Origin: Moringa oleifera
Taxonomy: Eukaryota > Streptophyta > Magnoliopsida > Brassicales > Moringaceae
Assembly (NCBI GenBank): GCA_021397835.1
Contig: JAJFZO010000575.1
Location: forward strand, 3,229,001-3,293,000
DNA length: 64,000 bases
Direction: 5' to 3'
The notes under the pieces are model-generated. The model was not told the DNA's origin, did no database searches, and worked only from the letters and a program-made list of their open reading frames with translations. The position numbers were made by a program, and so were the translations under genes. Positions within the stretch are counted from its first letter, which is position 1. Each line of letters opens with the position of its first letter. This document shows positions 10,185-29,275 of the stretch, piece after piece.

Positions 10185-13100
10185 ATGGAGGAGGTGGCTC
10201 AGATTGGTCAACTGCTGAACCAGACGCTGAGCTCCGATGGCGATGTGGTCCGTACAGCGACGGAAGCTCTGGATCGCTTCTCTCGCTTCCCTCGCTTCCC
10301 TTTCTCTCTCCTCTCAATAGCCACTGGTAATTGTCTCATTCCAGTTTACTTCATATACTTCCTTCTCATATAAAGCCGTATGTCCTGTTTGCCTAAAGCT
10401 CCCAAGTATAGTGGAAAATTTGAAATGGCCTTTGGTTATTTGATTGTATATATGTAACGTTTACTTTAGTTTCAGTTAATTTGTCTCCAATCCATGTGTA
10501 TCGATGTTTAATCATACTTAAAGCTGCAATGGTGTTGTTTTTACTCACCAGGAGGTGAAAATCAAGGTCAAAGAGTTGCAGCTGCCACATATCTTAAGAA
10601 TTTTACAAGGCGAAATATTGAGGGTGTTGCTACAAATTCAAATATCAGTAAGGAATTCAAGAACCAGCTTATGCGAGATTTGCTGCGAATAGAACCTGCA
10701 GTTCTAAAGGTTTTGCTTGAAGTGGTATGGCTATGCTACTAAATTTCTATCAGATCCCCTATCTGGCTCATCTAATCTTCAGATAGTCTCTGTTTCTTAT
10801 TTAGTGAAGCTTTCTCCTTCTGTTGGCAGCTGCGGGTCATTGTTGATTCTGAGTTTGTGAAGCAGAATTCTTGGCCGGAACTTGTACCAGAACTGCAGTC
10901 TGCTATTCAAAGTAGTAATCTTAGCAACAATGGTTCCAATCTTGAATGGAACACTGTGAATGCTCTTATGGTTCTTCATGCAGTAATTAGACCTTTCCAG
11001 GTACTAATTGTTGTAGTTAACGAGAATAGCAGTTTGTGGGGACAACATTTTCCATATAGGGTAATAGTTGTTGGGATTGAACTAGGATGTTTTCAAATTA
11101 TGGTAAAAAGTGAAAAGTTGTCGGAATGTATAATATTGTATGCTTTGAATACCTCCTTTATATGATAATCTTACTTCCCATTCATTTTTTTCAATGTTTA
11201 TGTTCTCTACTTTGTTCTGCCTTTGATATGATAGTAATTCATTTTGTGTGAATAAGATTAGACTTTAGAGTTCTCATTTCCCCATTTTTCATGCATCTTT
11301 TCTCATTTTAGGTAACCATGATATGAGCTCTTTTGCTGCTTCTCCCTATTTATGTATTAATATCTAGCTTAAGTGTATGTTGGTTCTTCAGACTTTTGAT
11401 GCCGTTTCTGAAGTTTTATGTGATTCAAATAATTCAAAATGTATCATATGATGTTCTCTTTCCCTGGTGGCTTCTAATTCTGTTTAGTTTTATCAGTATT
11501 TCTTGGATCCTAAAGTTGCTAAGGAGCCCGTCCCACCACAACTTGAGCTAATTGCAAAAGAAATTCTAGTGCCCTTGCTGACAGTACTCCATCGTCTTGT
11601 TGAAAAGGTTAATCGCTTTTTCCCTTTGCAGCCCTTATATATTCCCCATCTGCACTTACAACTGTGATGAGTCTCAAGGATCTTGTGGTGTATGAAACAG
11701 GCTTTAGCTGCCCGTGGTAGCATGGAACTGGAAATGGAGAAGGTCCTTCTCATAATATGCAAATGTGTATATTTTGCTGTGAGTAATATCTTGGTCTCTA
11801 GTTCAAATACTGCCGCGGAGAATCTGCCAATAAATATTTAACTCTCTGCATACCATTTGACTGCATCTTATGATATCCCATTGGAAACTTATGGCATGCA
11901 TCCGTGCTATTTGGCAATACAAGGTTTTGGCTAGTGATTTCTCTTCAAGCTACTATCGTGAACTTTATGATAAAGAATGAAAAAATGTGGGAGATGGGAC
12001 AGGAGTTTTTTAAGCCTCGAGGGACCATGCTGTACCACTCCTTTGTACTGCCACAACATCTACGGTTCCACTGTGCTTTCAAATATGACTTAGGAACATA
12101 AATATATTTATGTTGACATATGCAAGTTGTTGCCGAATATCATTGAATGTGCCACCACAGGTGGCTTTAGATATTCAATGGTACAGCAACTGAAGAAATA
12201 TTTATTGTTGGAGCTATCCCTTTTACTCTGATATAATTCTTTATGTCCATTTTGGTATGGCTTTTTTTCATTAGACTTACAAGAAACTGGAAATGGAAGT
12301 TTTAGATGCCCATTATACATGTAATGAGTTTTTTTTTTTGGTTTTTGTTGGGGGGGGGGGTGTGTGTTCACTTGTTAAAAGGTCTTGCTTGCCTTAGACT
12401 GCTATCATTTGCTGCAGTTGTTTCTTAACTTGTCATCAAATGCTTCAGAGTGAATTCCACCATAACTAACCATAATATTCTTTTGCACACTCTGTTCATT
12501 TTTCTTTTGCCTTTGGCATTTCTTTTTGAATTATGGTTAGTTTTATAGGTGAGGTCGCATATGCCATCTGCTTTAGCTCCTCTGCTGCCTTCATTCTGTC
12601 GTAATCTGATTGCGATTCTGGGCTCTCTGAATTTTGATTGTGGTCTTACACCAGAAAATGGGTACTTGCTGAGGTTGAAGACTGGAAAGAGGAGTTTGCT
12701 CATTTTCTGTGCTCTGGTTACCCGACACCGAAAATATTCTGATAAGTAATATAGTGATTTGCATCTAATGTCTTCAGAATGAACTACCTGTGGTCAGTCA
12801 TCATGTTTCTTTTTGCTCACATTTTCAGGTTAACGCCAGACATCATAAACTGTGCTTTAAAGATTGCCAACTATAGCTCAAAGATCAGTGTAAGTTATAC
12901 TTCTGATTGCTTGGGAGTTGATATGCACTTCTAACTTTTGACATTCGGTATGCAAAATTGCATATCTTTAATGTTTCATGGCAAAAGGTTTGTGCAGTAA
13001 TTTTATTTAGCACTAGAAAAATCCATTGCAGAGCATGCTGACAGTATTCCATTTAACTTTCCAGATATGAATTCTTAGTTTATTCCTTTGAAAATTGATC

Positions 13101-16100
13101 ATTTGCTGCTTAATGTGACTTCAATTGAGCTTTCCCTCATATATCTTACTTAATAGTGTATTATTACTGTACCTATCCAATTTCCTGTTTTTCGGTCATA
13201 TTTGAATGTAAAAACTGTTTTTTGTGTCTATATAGAAGCTTCATTTCCTTTCAGAAAGGATTGTTTCGCTAGCTCTTGACATGGTATCGCATGTTTTGGA
13301 GACAGGCCGAGTGAGTTCCTCTATATTTGTCAGCTTGATTAAGTGTTAACCACCCTGCCCAACAACCCCAAAAAAAGAAAAAAAGAAATCAAAGCATTTT
13401 ATTAAATAGAAGTTGGTGAATAGTTGTGTAGACTGCTGGGAATTTCTATTGGATACAGGGATGGAGATTAGTTTCACCCCATTTTTCATATTTGTTGGAC
13501 TCTGCAATCTTTCCGGCATTGATGCTGAATGAGAAGGTGTGTTTTCTGAAATAGGAAAATCAAAATCAATGCTATATTTAGAAAGTTAGTTTTAAAGTTG
13601 AATTTGTGTTAGTTCTTATCTTTTTCCTGTTTTCTGTGTTGATACTTGCAAGTAGGACATTTCTGATTGGGAAGAAGATGCAGCTGAGTACATAAGAAAA
13701 AATCTTCCATCGGAACTTGTATGGCAATGAACCTCTCTTTCTCTCTGGGTTGCATGAAAGTTAACCTTGACCTTTTAAGTGATCCATTACAATGTTGATT
13801 ATCTATTATATCATCTCCTTAAGTTTGTTGACAGGAAGAAATTTCTGGATGGAGGGAGGATTTATTTACTGTGAGAAAAAGTGCTATAAACTTACTTGGT
13901 ATTATTTCAGTGTCAAAGGTCGGTAACTCATAACACTTCATAACATGTATTTGAGCTTACAGACACATACGCACACACATAAATTGTTGTTTAAGCTGTC
14001 TTTTGATGCTTATAGGGGCCTCCTGTGGCTACATCTATCTATGGCTCTTCAGTTACATCCAAGCGTAAGAAAGGTGAGAGGAATAGGAGAAACGATCAAC
14101 GTGCTTCTATGGGGGAGTTACTGGTGCTTCCATTTTTGTCCAAATTTCCAAATCCTTCGCACATTAACAGATTGGAAGCTAGAATTTTCATTGAGTGAGT
14201 TCCTTAATATATTTCTTAGATTTATGAAATTAATTTTCTGTTCTTGTTAATGAAATGTGCTCTCAATTCTAGCACTTTGAATTTTAACTCAGATTTATTT
14301 GTCTCATATGATATGATTGCTCAAGATTTTTCCTATAATGATTGTGAGGATGTTGTCCCCAATGGACAACAAAAGTGTTGGTTCTTCCTACTAAAATCAG
14401 AAGAATTTTGTATCCCTTTCAGGATTGACTGCCAGTTAAGGTTTTAGGGTTGTAATACAAATATGAGTCTTGCTGTGAGCATGACTAGTCTACCATGCCT
14501 TATTTGCTTACATGCCAGATAAAAGAGTTTTGGTGGGTGATAGATGAGATATCAGTGCCTGTTTATTTGCTGAACTCATAATGTTTTCTTTTGTCCTTTC
14601 CTTTTCGAATTTTTGGGTGTGTAGTTGGTTCATTTTTATTTCTTTAATTTGCTGCTACATTACTTCTTCTTTCCTTTTTTTTTTTTTTTAATGGACTTCT
14701 TTCCTCCTCACCCTTTTACTAGTTGTTGTTATCTTCACCATCAAATCATACTTGTTTTCTCTTGAAAGTTCTTTTTTTTCATACATAACCACTTAAAAAA
14801 TTGAAACTTAAATGCTTATTTTAATTTCTTTGTTTTATATTGCTTTCATGATTTAAGCTTTCTCATTCTGATAATATGTTAATCATGGCAGCTACTTTGG
14901 TGTTCTGATGGCTTATGGTGGCCTGCAAGATGTGAGGATATCTGATCCATTTAAATGACCATTGGTAAACGGTACTCAATGAGGGTCTACAATTGTCTTA
15001 TATAGTTTTTCACTGCATGTGCAGTTTCTGAGGGAACAAAATCCTGGATATACAACAACTTTGATTCGTACCCGTGTGCTACCATTGTATGATCTGCCTG
15101 AATGTCCACCATATTTGGTTGCTTCTGCAAATTGGGTACTTGGAGAGCTTGCTTCCTGCCTACCTGAAGTGAGATTTTTCTTACCCAGTTCATCTCTTGT
15201 TTTGTGTACAGAAAATAACTATTCATTTAGGCTTGTAATATGTCTTTCTCCTTTGTTTAGCTTTCTGTGCTATACTCCAATATGTTTTCTTGAGGACCAA
15301 AATTTTTCTTACTGTTCTAAATACAATGCACTCTTGGGCAACCCTGTCTTTCTTGATTTCAGGAGATGAATGTGGATGTCTACACCTCACTACTTAAGGC
15401 ATTGGCAATGCCTGATAACGAGGGTTGTAGTTGTTTCCCTGTGCGGGTTTCTGCTGCTGGGGCAATTACTGCGCTTCTTGAAGTAGGCCACCAAGTCAGC
15501 TCTGTCGATTGTACATTGCATTTACTATATTGGTCTCTTGTCTCACCTGGCTTTTTGTTTGTTTCCATCAGAATGAATACTCGCCACCTGAGTGGTTACC
15601 CCTTCTTCAAGTTGTGATTGGAAGGATTGGTAATGACGATGACCAGAATATCATTTTGTTTCGGCTTCTTAGCTCTATAGTGGAGGCTGGAAATGAAAAT
15701 GTTGCAGTTCATATCCCATATGTTGTTTCATCGTTGGTTCATGCAATCTCGAAGTGCATGCATCCTAGTCTGGATCCATGGCCTGAAGTATGTGAGGTTT
15801 CCTGTGGCTATAATGTTGGTTTTTCATTTTCAGGAACTTGCCTTACTATTTAATAGGTTAGCATGAAATAAAAAAATTATGGAGAAAGGTAGAAGGAAAA
15901 TATTTGATTTACTAAATTTGGAACTATTGCATGATGCAGCAGGACATAATATTACAGTGTATGTATGTGGATGCTGATACATTTGTTGCCTCTAGTGCAT
16001 CGTCATTAAGTGTATGTATGTATGTGTTGATACCTTTTCATTGTTATTGTGTACATTTTTGTCTTTGCCTGGCTTTTCGCAAAACCTCATTCTAACTCAT

Positions 16101-19100
16101 TATGTTTAGAAGGTGAGGTTAGATTGTCAGAACGAGTGGCTAGCATGGTGTAGTCGAATGATGTAGTACTCTGTGATACATATGATATTTATCTATTAGG
16201 TATGTATAGCATGTTTATGCTTATGATTTGTTGCTTCCAGTTAAGCATGAACACATGCGAGTATATGCTGATGCCTATATACTGTTACTGTTTTAGGTTT
16301 TGTCTTTGCTTGGCTTTAGGAATGCTGCAAACCTTTAACTGATTATGTTTAGAATTAGATTTTGAGTTCTGTAAGTGGTGTGGCCTTCAGAGGCTGTTAG
16401 TGTTAATAGGTGAAGTACTTTCTTTTCATCAACTCAACTATATTTATGCTAGGTGGTTGAAAAGGGGTTTGAGGCATTGGCAGTGATGTCAGAAACTTGG
16501 CAAAATTCCAAGCCTGAAGAGGTTGAGCAGAATAAATCTAGTGAAATGTGGGCACGTGGTCAAGCTGTGATTGCTAAAGCTTTGTCAGCACTTCTGCAAC
16601 AGGCTTGGCTTACACCTGTGCAGTCAGTGGTTAGTTTTTAAATCTTTGCAATATATTTGAAGCAATTTGCCCTTTTGAGCTATGTATTCACATATTACTT
16701 GTTAATTGGATCATAAATCGTCTATTGAGATACAGTACAGGAGAATCAATATAGTCTTGTAGAGGTATTTGAGATTCATGGTTTTCACACAGTTACAATC
16801 TTGATTTAATTTTTGTTCAATATATCATTGATTTTGCTGCGCAATTACCAGGAAACACACCTCATTCTATTTGACATTAAAAATATATATATCTTAAAAT
16901 AACTTTTTTCTTTAGTTGACTCCATTGAGGAGAGGTCATTGATTTCATATTGTATTCACTTGCAGTGCTTGAGCCTTTATTTGTCAGAAATTTATTACTT
17001 TCTCAAATTAACTGTTCCCTATTTTACTTTTCAATAATATTTGGAATTTTCCTTATTGGGTAGTATTTAATATCCTTTGGAATTTGATGAGGATCAGGGA
17101 GGTGAAGTTGCTTACCCATCTTCATGTATAGATCAACCATCCACTTTACTGCACTGCATTATGCTCTCAGTCACAAATGGCGGTATGATTGTCGAGCTTA
17201 AATTATCTGAGTTATTATTAGCTTGGGCTGATTTGATTGCGGATTGGCATGCTTGGGAAGAATCAGAGGATTTGTCCATATTTGACTGCATTAAGGAGGT
17301 TGTCAATCTGCATGGCAAGTATGGGCTGAAAAATTTCATTGTTAGACAGATGCCATCACCGCCAGCTCCACCTGTCTCACAACGATCTATTATCGAAGGC
17401 CTTAGTACTTTTGTCAGTGAGGCTATTCTAAAATATCCATCTGCTACATGGAGAGCTTGTTCATGTATTCATATATTGCTACATGTCCCAAGCTACTCAT
17501 TCGAGACTGATGTAAAGCAGGCACTGGTTGTAATTTTCTGCCATGCAGCATTTTCTCGTTTCAGAGAAATCTGCGACAAGCCTTGTCCACTGTGGAAGCC
17601 TCTGTTGCTCGCTGTATCGTCATGCTATTTGTGCTGCCCTGATGTCGTAGAGAAGATTTTGGAGGAAAATGGTGGCTTTGCAGTCTGGGTATCCTCGCTG
17701 GCTTCTTTGTGCACTAGCACTTTTGAGCCTGGTCTGTCAATGGCATCTGAGACAAAGTTAGTTGGTAAGCACATGTTCTTTATTGACATAGAATTTTGAG
17801 GAACATTAAGATTCTTTGTACTGACGGTGTATTGGCCAATTGGTGGACCTCCTTTAGCAACTACTCACAAAGCCTATTAATTTTGTTAATATGATCCATA
17901 AAGGTTGGACTTCATATATAGGTACCTTTCGTGGTCAGATTAATCCAATAATGAATGCTTGTTTTCAACTGAATGCATGTCCTGTGGTTTTGAATTCTGG
18001 AGGATGGCTTCAAAATTGGACATTTATATGATGGTTGGAGAATTACCTATAAAGCTGCTCCAGCACTTAGATGATGATCTCATTCAACTTCTTTAGCACT
18101 TGACTTTTAATTTGCAGTTAGATTTAGTGGAGATGTCAATTAATCTAGTTTTTCAGGTTGTTATGTTTATATAGGCTGACAGTTTCTTCTCTTGCTTCTT
18201 TTACTATTCCGTCCTTTCAGAAATGTGATAACAATTTTTATAAGCTCACAATCTGGTAACATCGGTGAAGTTGGTCTATTTTTCAGTAATGACGCTTGTG
18301 AAGGTGGTTGAGCATCTATTGGGACCTAGGATAACAAGTGGTGGGCTCTTACGGGACTGCTTTATTTCGCTGATGGAAGCATCTGTAAGACTGAAAGAAG
18401 TGCAGAATCAAATGGAAGACGAAGGAGTGACTGAAGATGGTGAGAATGATGATGAGGAGGATGAGGATGAGGATGATGCAGAGGTTTGACTTTTGAATAT
18501 TTTTATAGATCTTTGACTTAAGAAACTTTTCTATTTATTATTTGATATCAATAAAGAGGTATAAACTAAATTGAGAAAGTTGGATTTTTGTTAGGATAGG
18601 CTTTTTAGTTCATCAAATATATTGCCTTCTTGATCTAGTCTTGACTGATCAGGATTCAGAGAGCGATGAGCGTGAAGAAACTGAAGAAGAATTTCTGGAA
18701 AGGTATGCTAAAGCAGCTGTTGCCTTGGAGAATGGTATGGATATTGAAGAAGGGGACTTGGAAGATCAAGAGCATGAGATTGAGTTGGGTAAGCCTCTTG
18801 ATACATTTTTATTGAATATGTTCTCATAAAATTTGGAAGCTATTTCATGAAAAAGCATTTAGTTCAAATGGATCTCATCTTTTGCTTGAAAAATAATCTT
18901 TGATGAATGGAAAATCTATGAAGTTGACAAACCGATCAGGGTTAATTTCAGGTTCCATTGATAGCGTTGACCTTAAGTTTTACTTTTGAAGATTTTCTTG
19001 CAGCTATACAAGTTTGGTTTTTGCTCTCATCAGTCAGATTTTGGTTCCTTACTTTTACATTCCGACTTCTTTTTGCACAAATCTACTAGGCACATTCCAG

Positions 19101-19663
19101 CAAGATATTAGATGGTTGGACTTGTCTGACCAAAAAGGGATACTTTTCCATTAGTTTCATTCAAGACCCGTCACATTCTAGGCATGCCTTCTTAATTAAA
19201 ATTTTCTGTAGTTTCAAGATGAGAAACCAGTCAATAATATTGGAAATGTTTATCATATCCATATATGATTGAGTCAAAGGGTTACATGAACAGCCTCATA
19301 ACAATCAGACTACCAGAATTTTTTTGTTCTCTGAAATTTTTCTGAGCTACTGCTGCATTTCATGGTTTCCTTGTCATGTATGCTTATGCTTGCATGCCTA
19401 TCTGCATATGCTGGCATGTGAACTGATTTATTGTCTTATGAAGTTCTGTATGAATGTAATTGTTCCCTAAACTTGTCACTTGCTGTTATTGTGTCGGGGT
19501 TTCAGGTTCTCTGGCAGAAGCTGATCAAGAGAGAGTTGTTTTGTCATTGATGGAGAGATACCATCATGTCCTCATACAAGGGCATGCATTACCTGCTGAG
19601 CTCATTTCAAGTTTTGTGCATGCTTTCCCTGGATATAGTTTGTGCTTCGCCCCATCCTGCTGA
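10185..19663 (+). CDS. IPO9: Importin-9-like karyopherin (importin-beta family, ARM/HEAT repeats)
   Basis: This is a nuclear import receptor of the importin-9 class, which by analogy carries histones, ribosomal proteins and other basic cargo with Ran. Exons: 10185-10326, 10552-10724, 10830-11000, 11488-11607, 11701-11778, 12549-12745, 12829-12889, 13236-13310, 13459-13536, 13656-13718, 13835-13918, 14016-14194, 14892-14931, 15025-15168, 15363-15482, 15572-15787, 16453-16629, about 17092-17764, 18287-18483, 18653-18788, 19506-19663. Phases agree and give about 1093 residues, the family length. The N-terminal EENQGQRVAAATYLKNF region is the importin-beta Ran-binding type (the first residue of this phrase is G in the sequence). 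An acidic stretch (EEDEDEDDAE, then DSESDEREETEEEF) near the C-terminus matches importin-9. The junction between exons 17 and 18 is uncertain. From memory, the Arabidopsis homologue is At3g17340. Confidence 0.9.
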
Positions 19664-19899
19664 GAGAATGCTTACTACTTTGTCAAATTTCTGGGCAGAA
19701 AGAAGAAATTTTGAAATTATCCTTCCCTTCTTTTCTTGAATTGATTTGATGCTAAATTCATCTTAGGTGTGCTAATGGATTATTTATATGACCTTCATGA
19801 AATGTATTGTAAGCAAATCACATTTAACTGTCTATGTTTCGGCCTTTCTTGCTGCCCAATATTTTTATCTTGGTAACCGATGCAACAATTGGAATCCGG
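19664..19899. other. 3' flank of importin gene
   Basis: Probable 3' UTR and terminator region of the importin gene. The plus-strand ORF 19788-19997 has no recognisable features and extends into the putative transposon. Confidence 0.4.
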
Positions 19900-19900
19900 T

Positions 19901-21600
19901 GATCCTGTTATTCAGGTTCGGCAATCAACTGGGCGGTTTGGGCCGGCTAAAAAGTTTATGGTTCAAGTTCGGATTGACTCAACAGATCTTAAATTAATGG
20001 ATCGCATTGAGCCCGTTCATGATTTATAGTTTATTTAAAATTTTAATTTATTAAATGTTATGTAAGTTATTTTTGGATTGTAGACGTATTTTATTTAAGT
20101 TTTATATAAATTTTGTGTTTATATAGGTTTAATAAAAATATCATATTGGTTTCAGATAAGTTTTATTATATTATATATATATGTTAATATTTTATAAATT
20201 ATGTTATCTATTAATTTTAAAATAAGTAATATGAAAAAAAATATTTGTATATAATATTAAATAAATATTATATTTAATTAAATAAATATAATTTTTTTAA
20301 AATTAATACGTTATTACAAAATAAGTATATTTTAATTAAGATGTTTATTCACTATATTTTCTAATTTTATTATTTAAGTAAATATATTTTTAAATTAAAA
20401 AATTATATAAATTTATATTTATTGCATAATTTTCAATTTTTTTAAAAAATAGTATCATCAAATTCAGTTTAATATATGTTAATATTTATTAATTGTTTTT
20501 TAATATTTTTTAATTTTGTATTTTTTTATATTTTTTATTCATCAAAATTCAATCTTTTAGAGTACTTCAATCGTAAGAAGTGTTAAAACTTATTTTTATG
20601 CCTGATAAATAACGATTATAAATTAATATATTATACTTATAAAAATAAAATTTATTGATGATTTGTCATAATAAATTTTTTACTAATCTTAAATCGATTA
20701 ATTTAAATATAATTTATTTATTAATTTTTAACGTATTAATTTAAATATAATCTTATTATAATTTATTTTCATTATTAATGAATTGACTTAAATATTTTGA
20801 TAATTAATTTTAACGACTTAACTCATCAAATAATTTGTTTTAAAATTTTAAATCTACGATTTGATTTAATTTTTAAATAAAAATTTTATCCAAATTTTAT
20901 TAATAAATAAATCAAATTAAAACTCAATAAATTAAACTATAAACGAAACTGTGAATGACAGACCAAATGATGAAGACGTACTCTTATCTCTTTATTTTAA
21001 TATACTCATATCTCACGTGCTTCTCTAAGAAACGCTTTTTTTGTGTTAAATTATATAAGCCTACTTTTATTTGAATGACCGCAGTTTAATTTAAATTGAT
21101 TAACTGGATTATAACTTTAAAGTTTTTAATCGAATCAAAATCGATATAAACGACTTCGGTTTTAAATGGTAACTGAAACTATTTTAAAAATAATTTGATT
21201 ACGATTCATATAAATTTTGAACCGAAATCGAAATCAAACAATTTAAAACCTACGATTTTTATTTGATTTTTAATTAAATTAATTTTTAAAATATTAAAAA
21301 TTTTAATTTAAAAATTATTACAAATTAATTTCAAAAATTTTAAAAATAATTTTAATTTTAAAATATATATTTTAATAAAAATATAATTATTTTAATTTTA
21401 ATTTTATTAAATATTTATAATTAAAATATAAATCAAAACTAAAACTTTGTATGAACTAAAACTTTAACCAAACCTAAACCGCTTTTAAATCAAATTTTAA
21501 TCAAAATTACAATTTAATAATTTAAATTTCAATTTATTCTAATTTTAAATCTTAAACCGATGATTTGAAACTAAAATCAAACCGAACTTAAACACTGATC
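19901..21600. mobile_element. Candidate old non-autonomous DNA element with imperfect terminal inverted repeats
   Basis: The stretch is extremely AT-rich inside and bounded by GC-richer ends that read as imperfect inverted copies. The left end has GATCCTGTTATTCAGGTTCGG at 19901-19921 (quoted without its last base where counted to 20). The right end on the minus strand has GATCAGTGTTTAAGTTCGGT at 21600-21581. Sub-terminal CGGTTTG/CCGAAATCGAAATC motifs recur near both ends. No transposase ORF is present. I could not identify a target-site duplication, so the boundaries and class are tentative. It could equally be a decayed LTR remnant. Confidence 0.35.
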
Positions 21601-22477
21601 AAATCTAGATACAACTCCGAAAACAGCCAACCATATGTCCCATATGTCCCCCCATATGTACGGTTTTGTCCAAGAGTAAAGAAACTTAAAACTCAAAATC
21701 GATCACCAGACAAAAGTATCCGCTTGAACCATTACATTTCCCACGGAACAATTCGTGCAAAGAATCATATCTGCCTATTCCTATCATATCTGGTAACATG
21801 CAAAAAATATGACTGGTCAGCAACAATTCTCTGAATACAATTGGCATTTTGATTTTATTTCCCATCACCAGTAGCCCATTGTCTTGATAGCAATCATCAC
21901 CAAGTGATACTGCAATGTAAATTTTTGATAACACTTGATATAATAGTTTATAGTAATTCATTAGCACCTCTTTCGAGGCTGTGGTACAAGATCAGACATT
22001 AAATTCAAATAAACAAATAAGTTTTTGTAGCCAGTAAAATGAATGAAGCAGGGTTTAGAAGCAAAATTGAAAAGACACTACCCGGCTTCGGTATCAAATT
22101 AAGATTCTCCTTTTCTTCCTGGTGAAAGGCAGGAACTTTGAACCGACTCAGGAAGACCATACAAGAGCATTTTCAGTTTTAAACTATGTTTAGAAAGACA
22201 ATGACAGCCCCCCCACCCAATACAAAAATAAAGTTAAAAAAATATATCAACCTAATAGAAGACTTGCCCCACAAGCAGCACAGTTTACCTCACAAACTAA
22301 CAAGATTATACAATCTCCACACCATCATGAATAATACCAATTTACCTGTGCAGCCTATGATCAACTCAGTCTGCCATGGAAGTCCCGACATCTAATTAAC
22401 AAAAACTGAACAAGTCGCAGCTAAAAAAGATATCTCATATCTCAGGATTCGGTAACCTATTAATGGACTGGGTCTGA
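21601..22477. other. Intergenic and helicase 3' UTR
   Basis: The region runs into the 3' end of the minus-strand helicase. Bases after about 22080 are probably its 3' UTR. ORFs here (21686-21967 minus, 22186-22395 plus) look spurious. A short direct triple of CCATATGT at about 21632-21658 is visible. Confidence 0.4.
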
Positions 22478-28460
<5,983 letters not shown>

Positions 28461-29275
28461 ATTGAAAACGAATTATCTACAACCAGGTAAAACACCTATG
28501 TGAAATCACAAGTCGCCTTTAGACCAAACTCTGGATGTTCTAATTCAATACTCAATTTTGCACTGTTAACAATATGAATGAAAAATGATAAAATGAGTTA
28601 ATAGGAGATACAACCATACAGATTAATTAAAGTATTTGTTTACCACAACCCAAGTCCCCAAAGATATAAAAGGATTCCATATTTCAGTTTCACATTTTGC
28701 AAAAAGGGCAAGGTCCTAAGCTAACCATTCAGGCAAACCCTTAAACGAGATGGCAACATGCCGGCTTTTTGATACTGACAAATAATAAACCACGCCCAAG
28801 TTATCTGAGCTGGTTAAAAATCGTTCTCTAAACCAGAGAAACCCTTCCATCAAACAAAGAAACTAAGACTCATAATTGAGACATAACAATGATAAATAAA
28901 ACCTAACAAAAATAAAACAAAAAATATGGAAAAGAGGAATGAAGGTTCATCGTATCAATGCAAAAACGAACAAAAAACCCTACAAAATCGCAAGAGAGTA
29001 AGAATTACTGATGAAAATAATGCAGAAATAGTCGAGTTAATGGAAATTGCATACCGCTTAAAGTATGTCAAGCTTTGGTTAATTTATTCTCTCTCTAGTC
29101 GTGATAAAAGGGTAAAAGAATAATGCAACAAACCCAAAATCAAGAGTTCTAGTCTTCTTCAGTGGACTAGAACAAAAAAATTGAGAGGAATTGAGAAAGA
29201 GGAGAGATTTTCAGAGGAAGCTTCAGGGCATTTTGATGATACTAGGGTTACAGAGAAAATGTTACCTGGACCGGC
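28461..29275 (-). promoter_or_regulatory. Leader of the helicase gene with a probable 5' UTR intron
   Basis: Sixteen bases upstream of the ATG is an acceptor (minus-strand TGGTTGTAG, AG at 28478-28477). A good donor (GGTCCAG/GTAACA) lies at 29266/29265. Together they define a probable 789-base leader intron, 28477-29265, with the first non-coding exon just beyond. This is inferred from splice signals only. No other gene is seen inside. Confidence 0.5.

Noticed and set aside
12348..12364. G-run as a G-quadruplex element
   Set aside because: A single run of about ten G, possibly a homopolymer length artefact. No four-run pattern.
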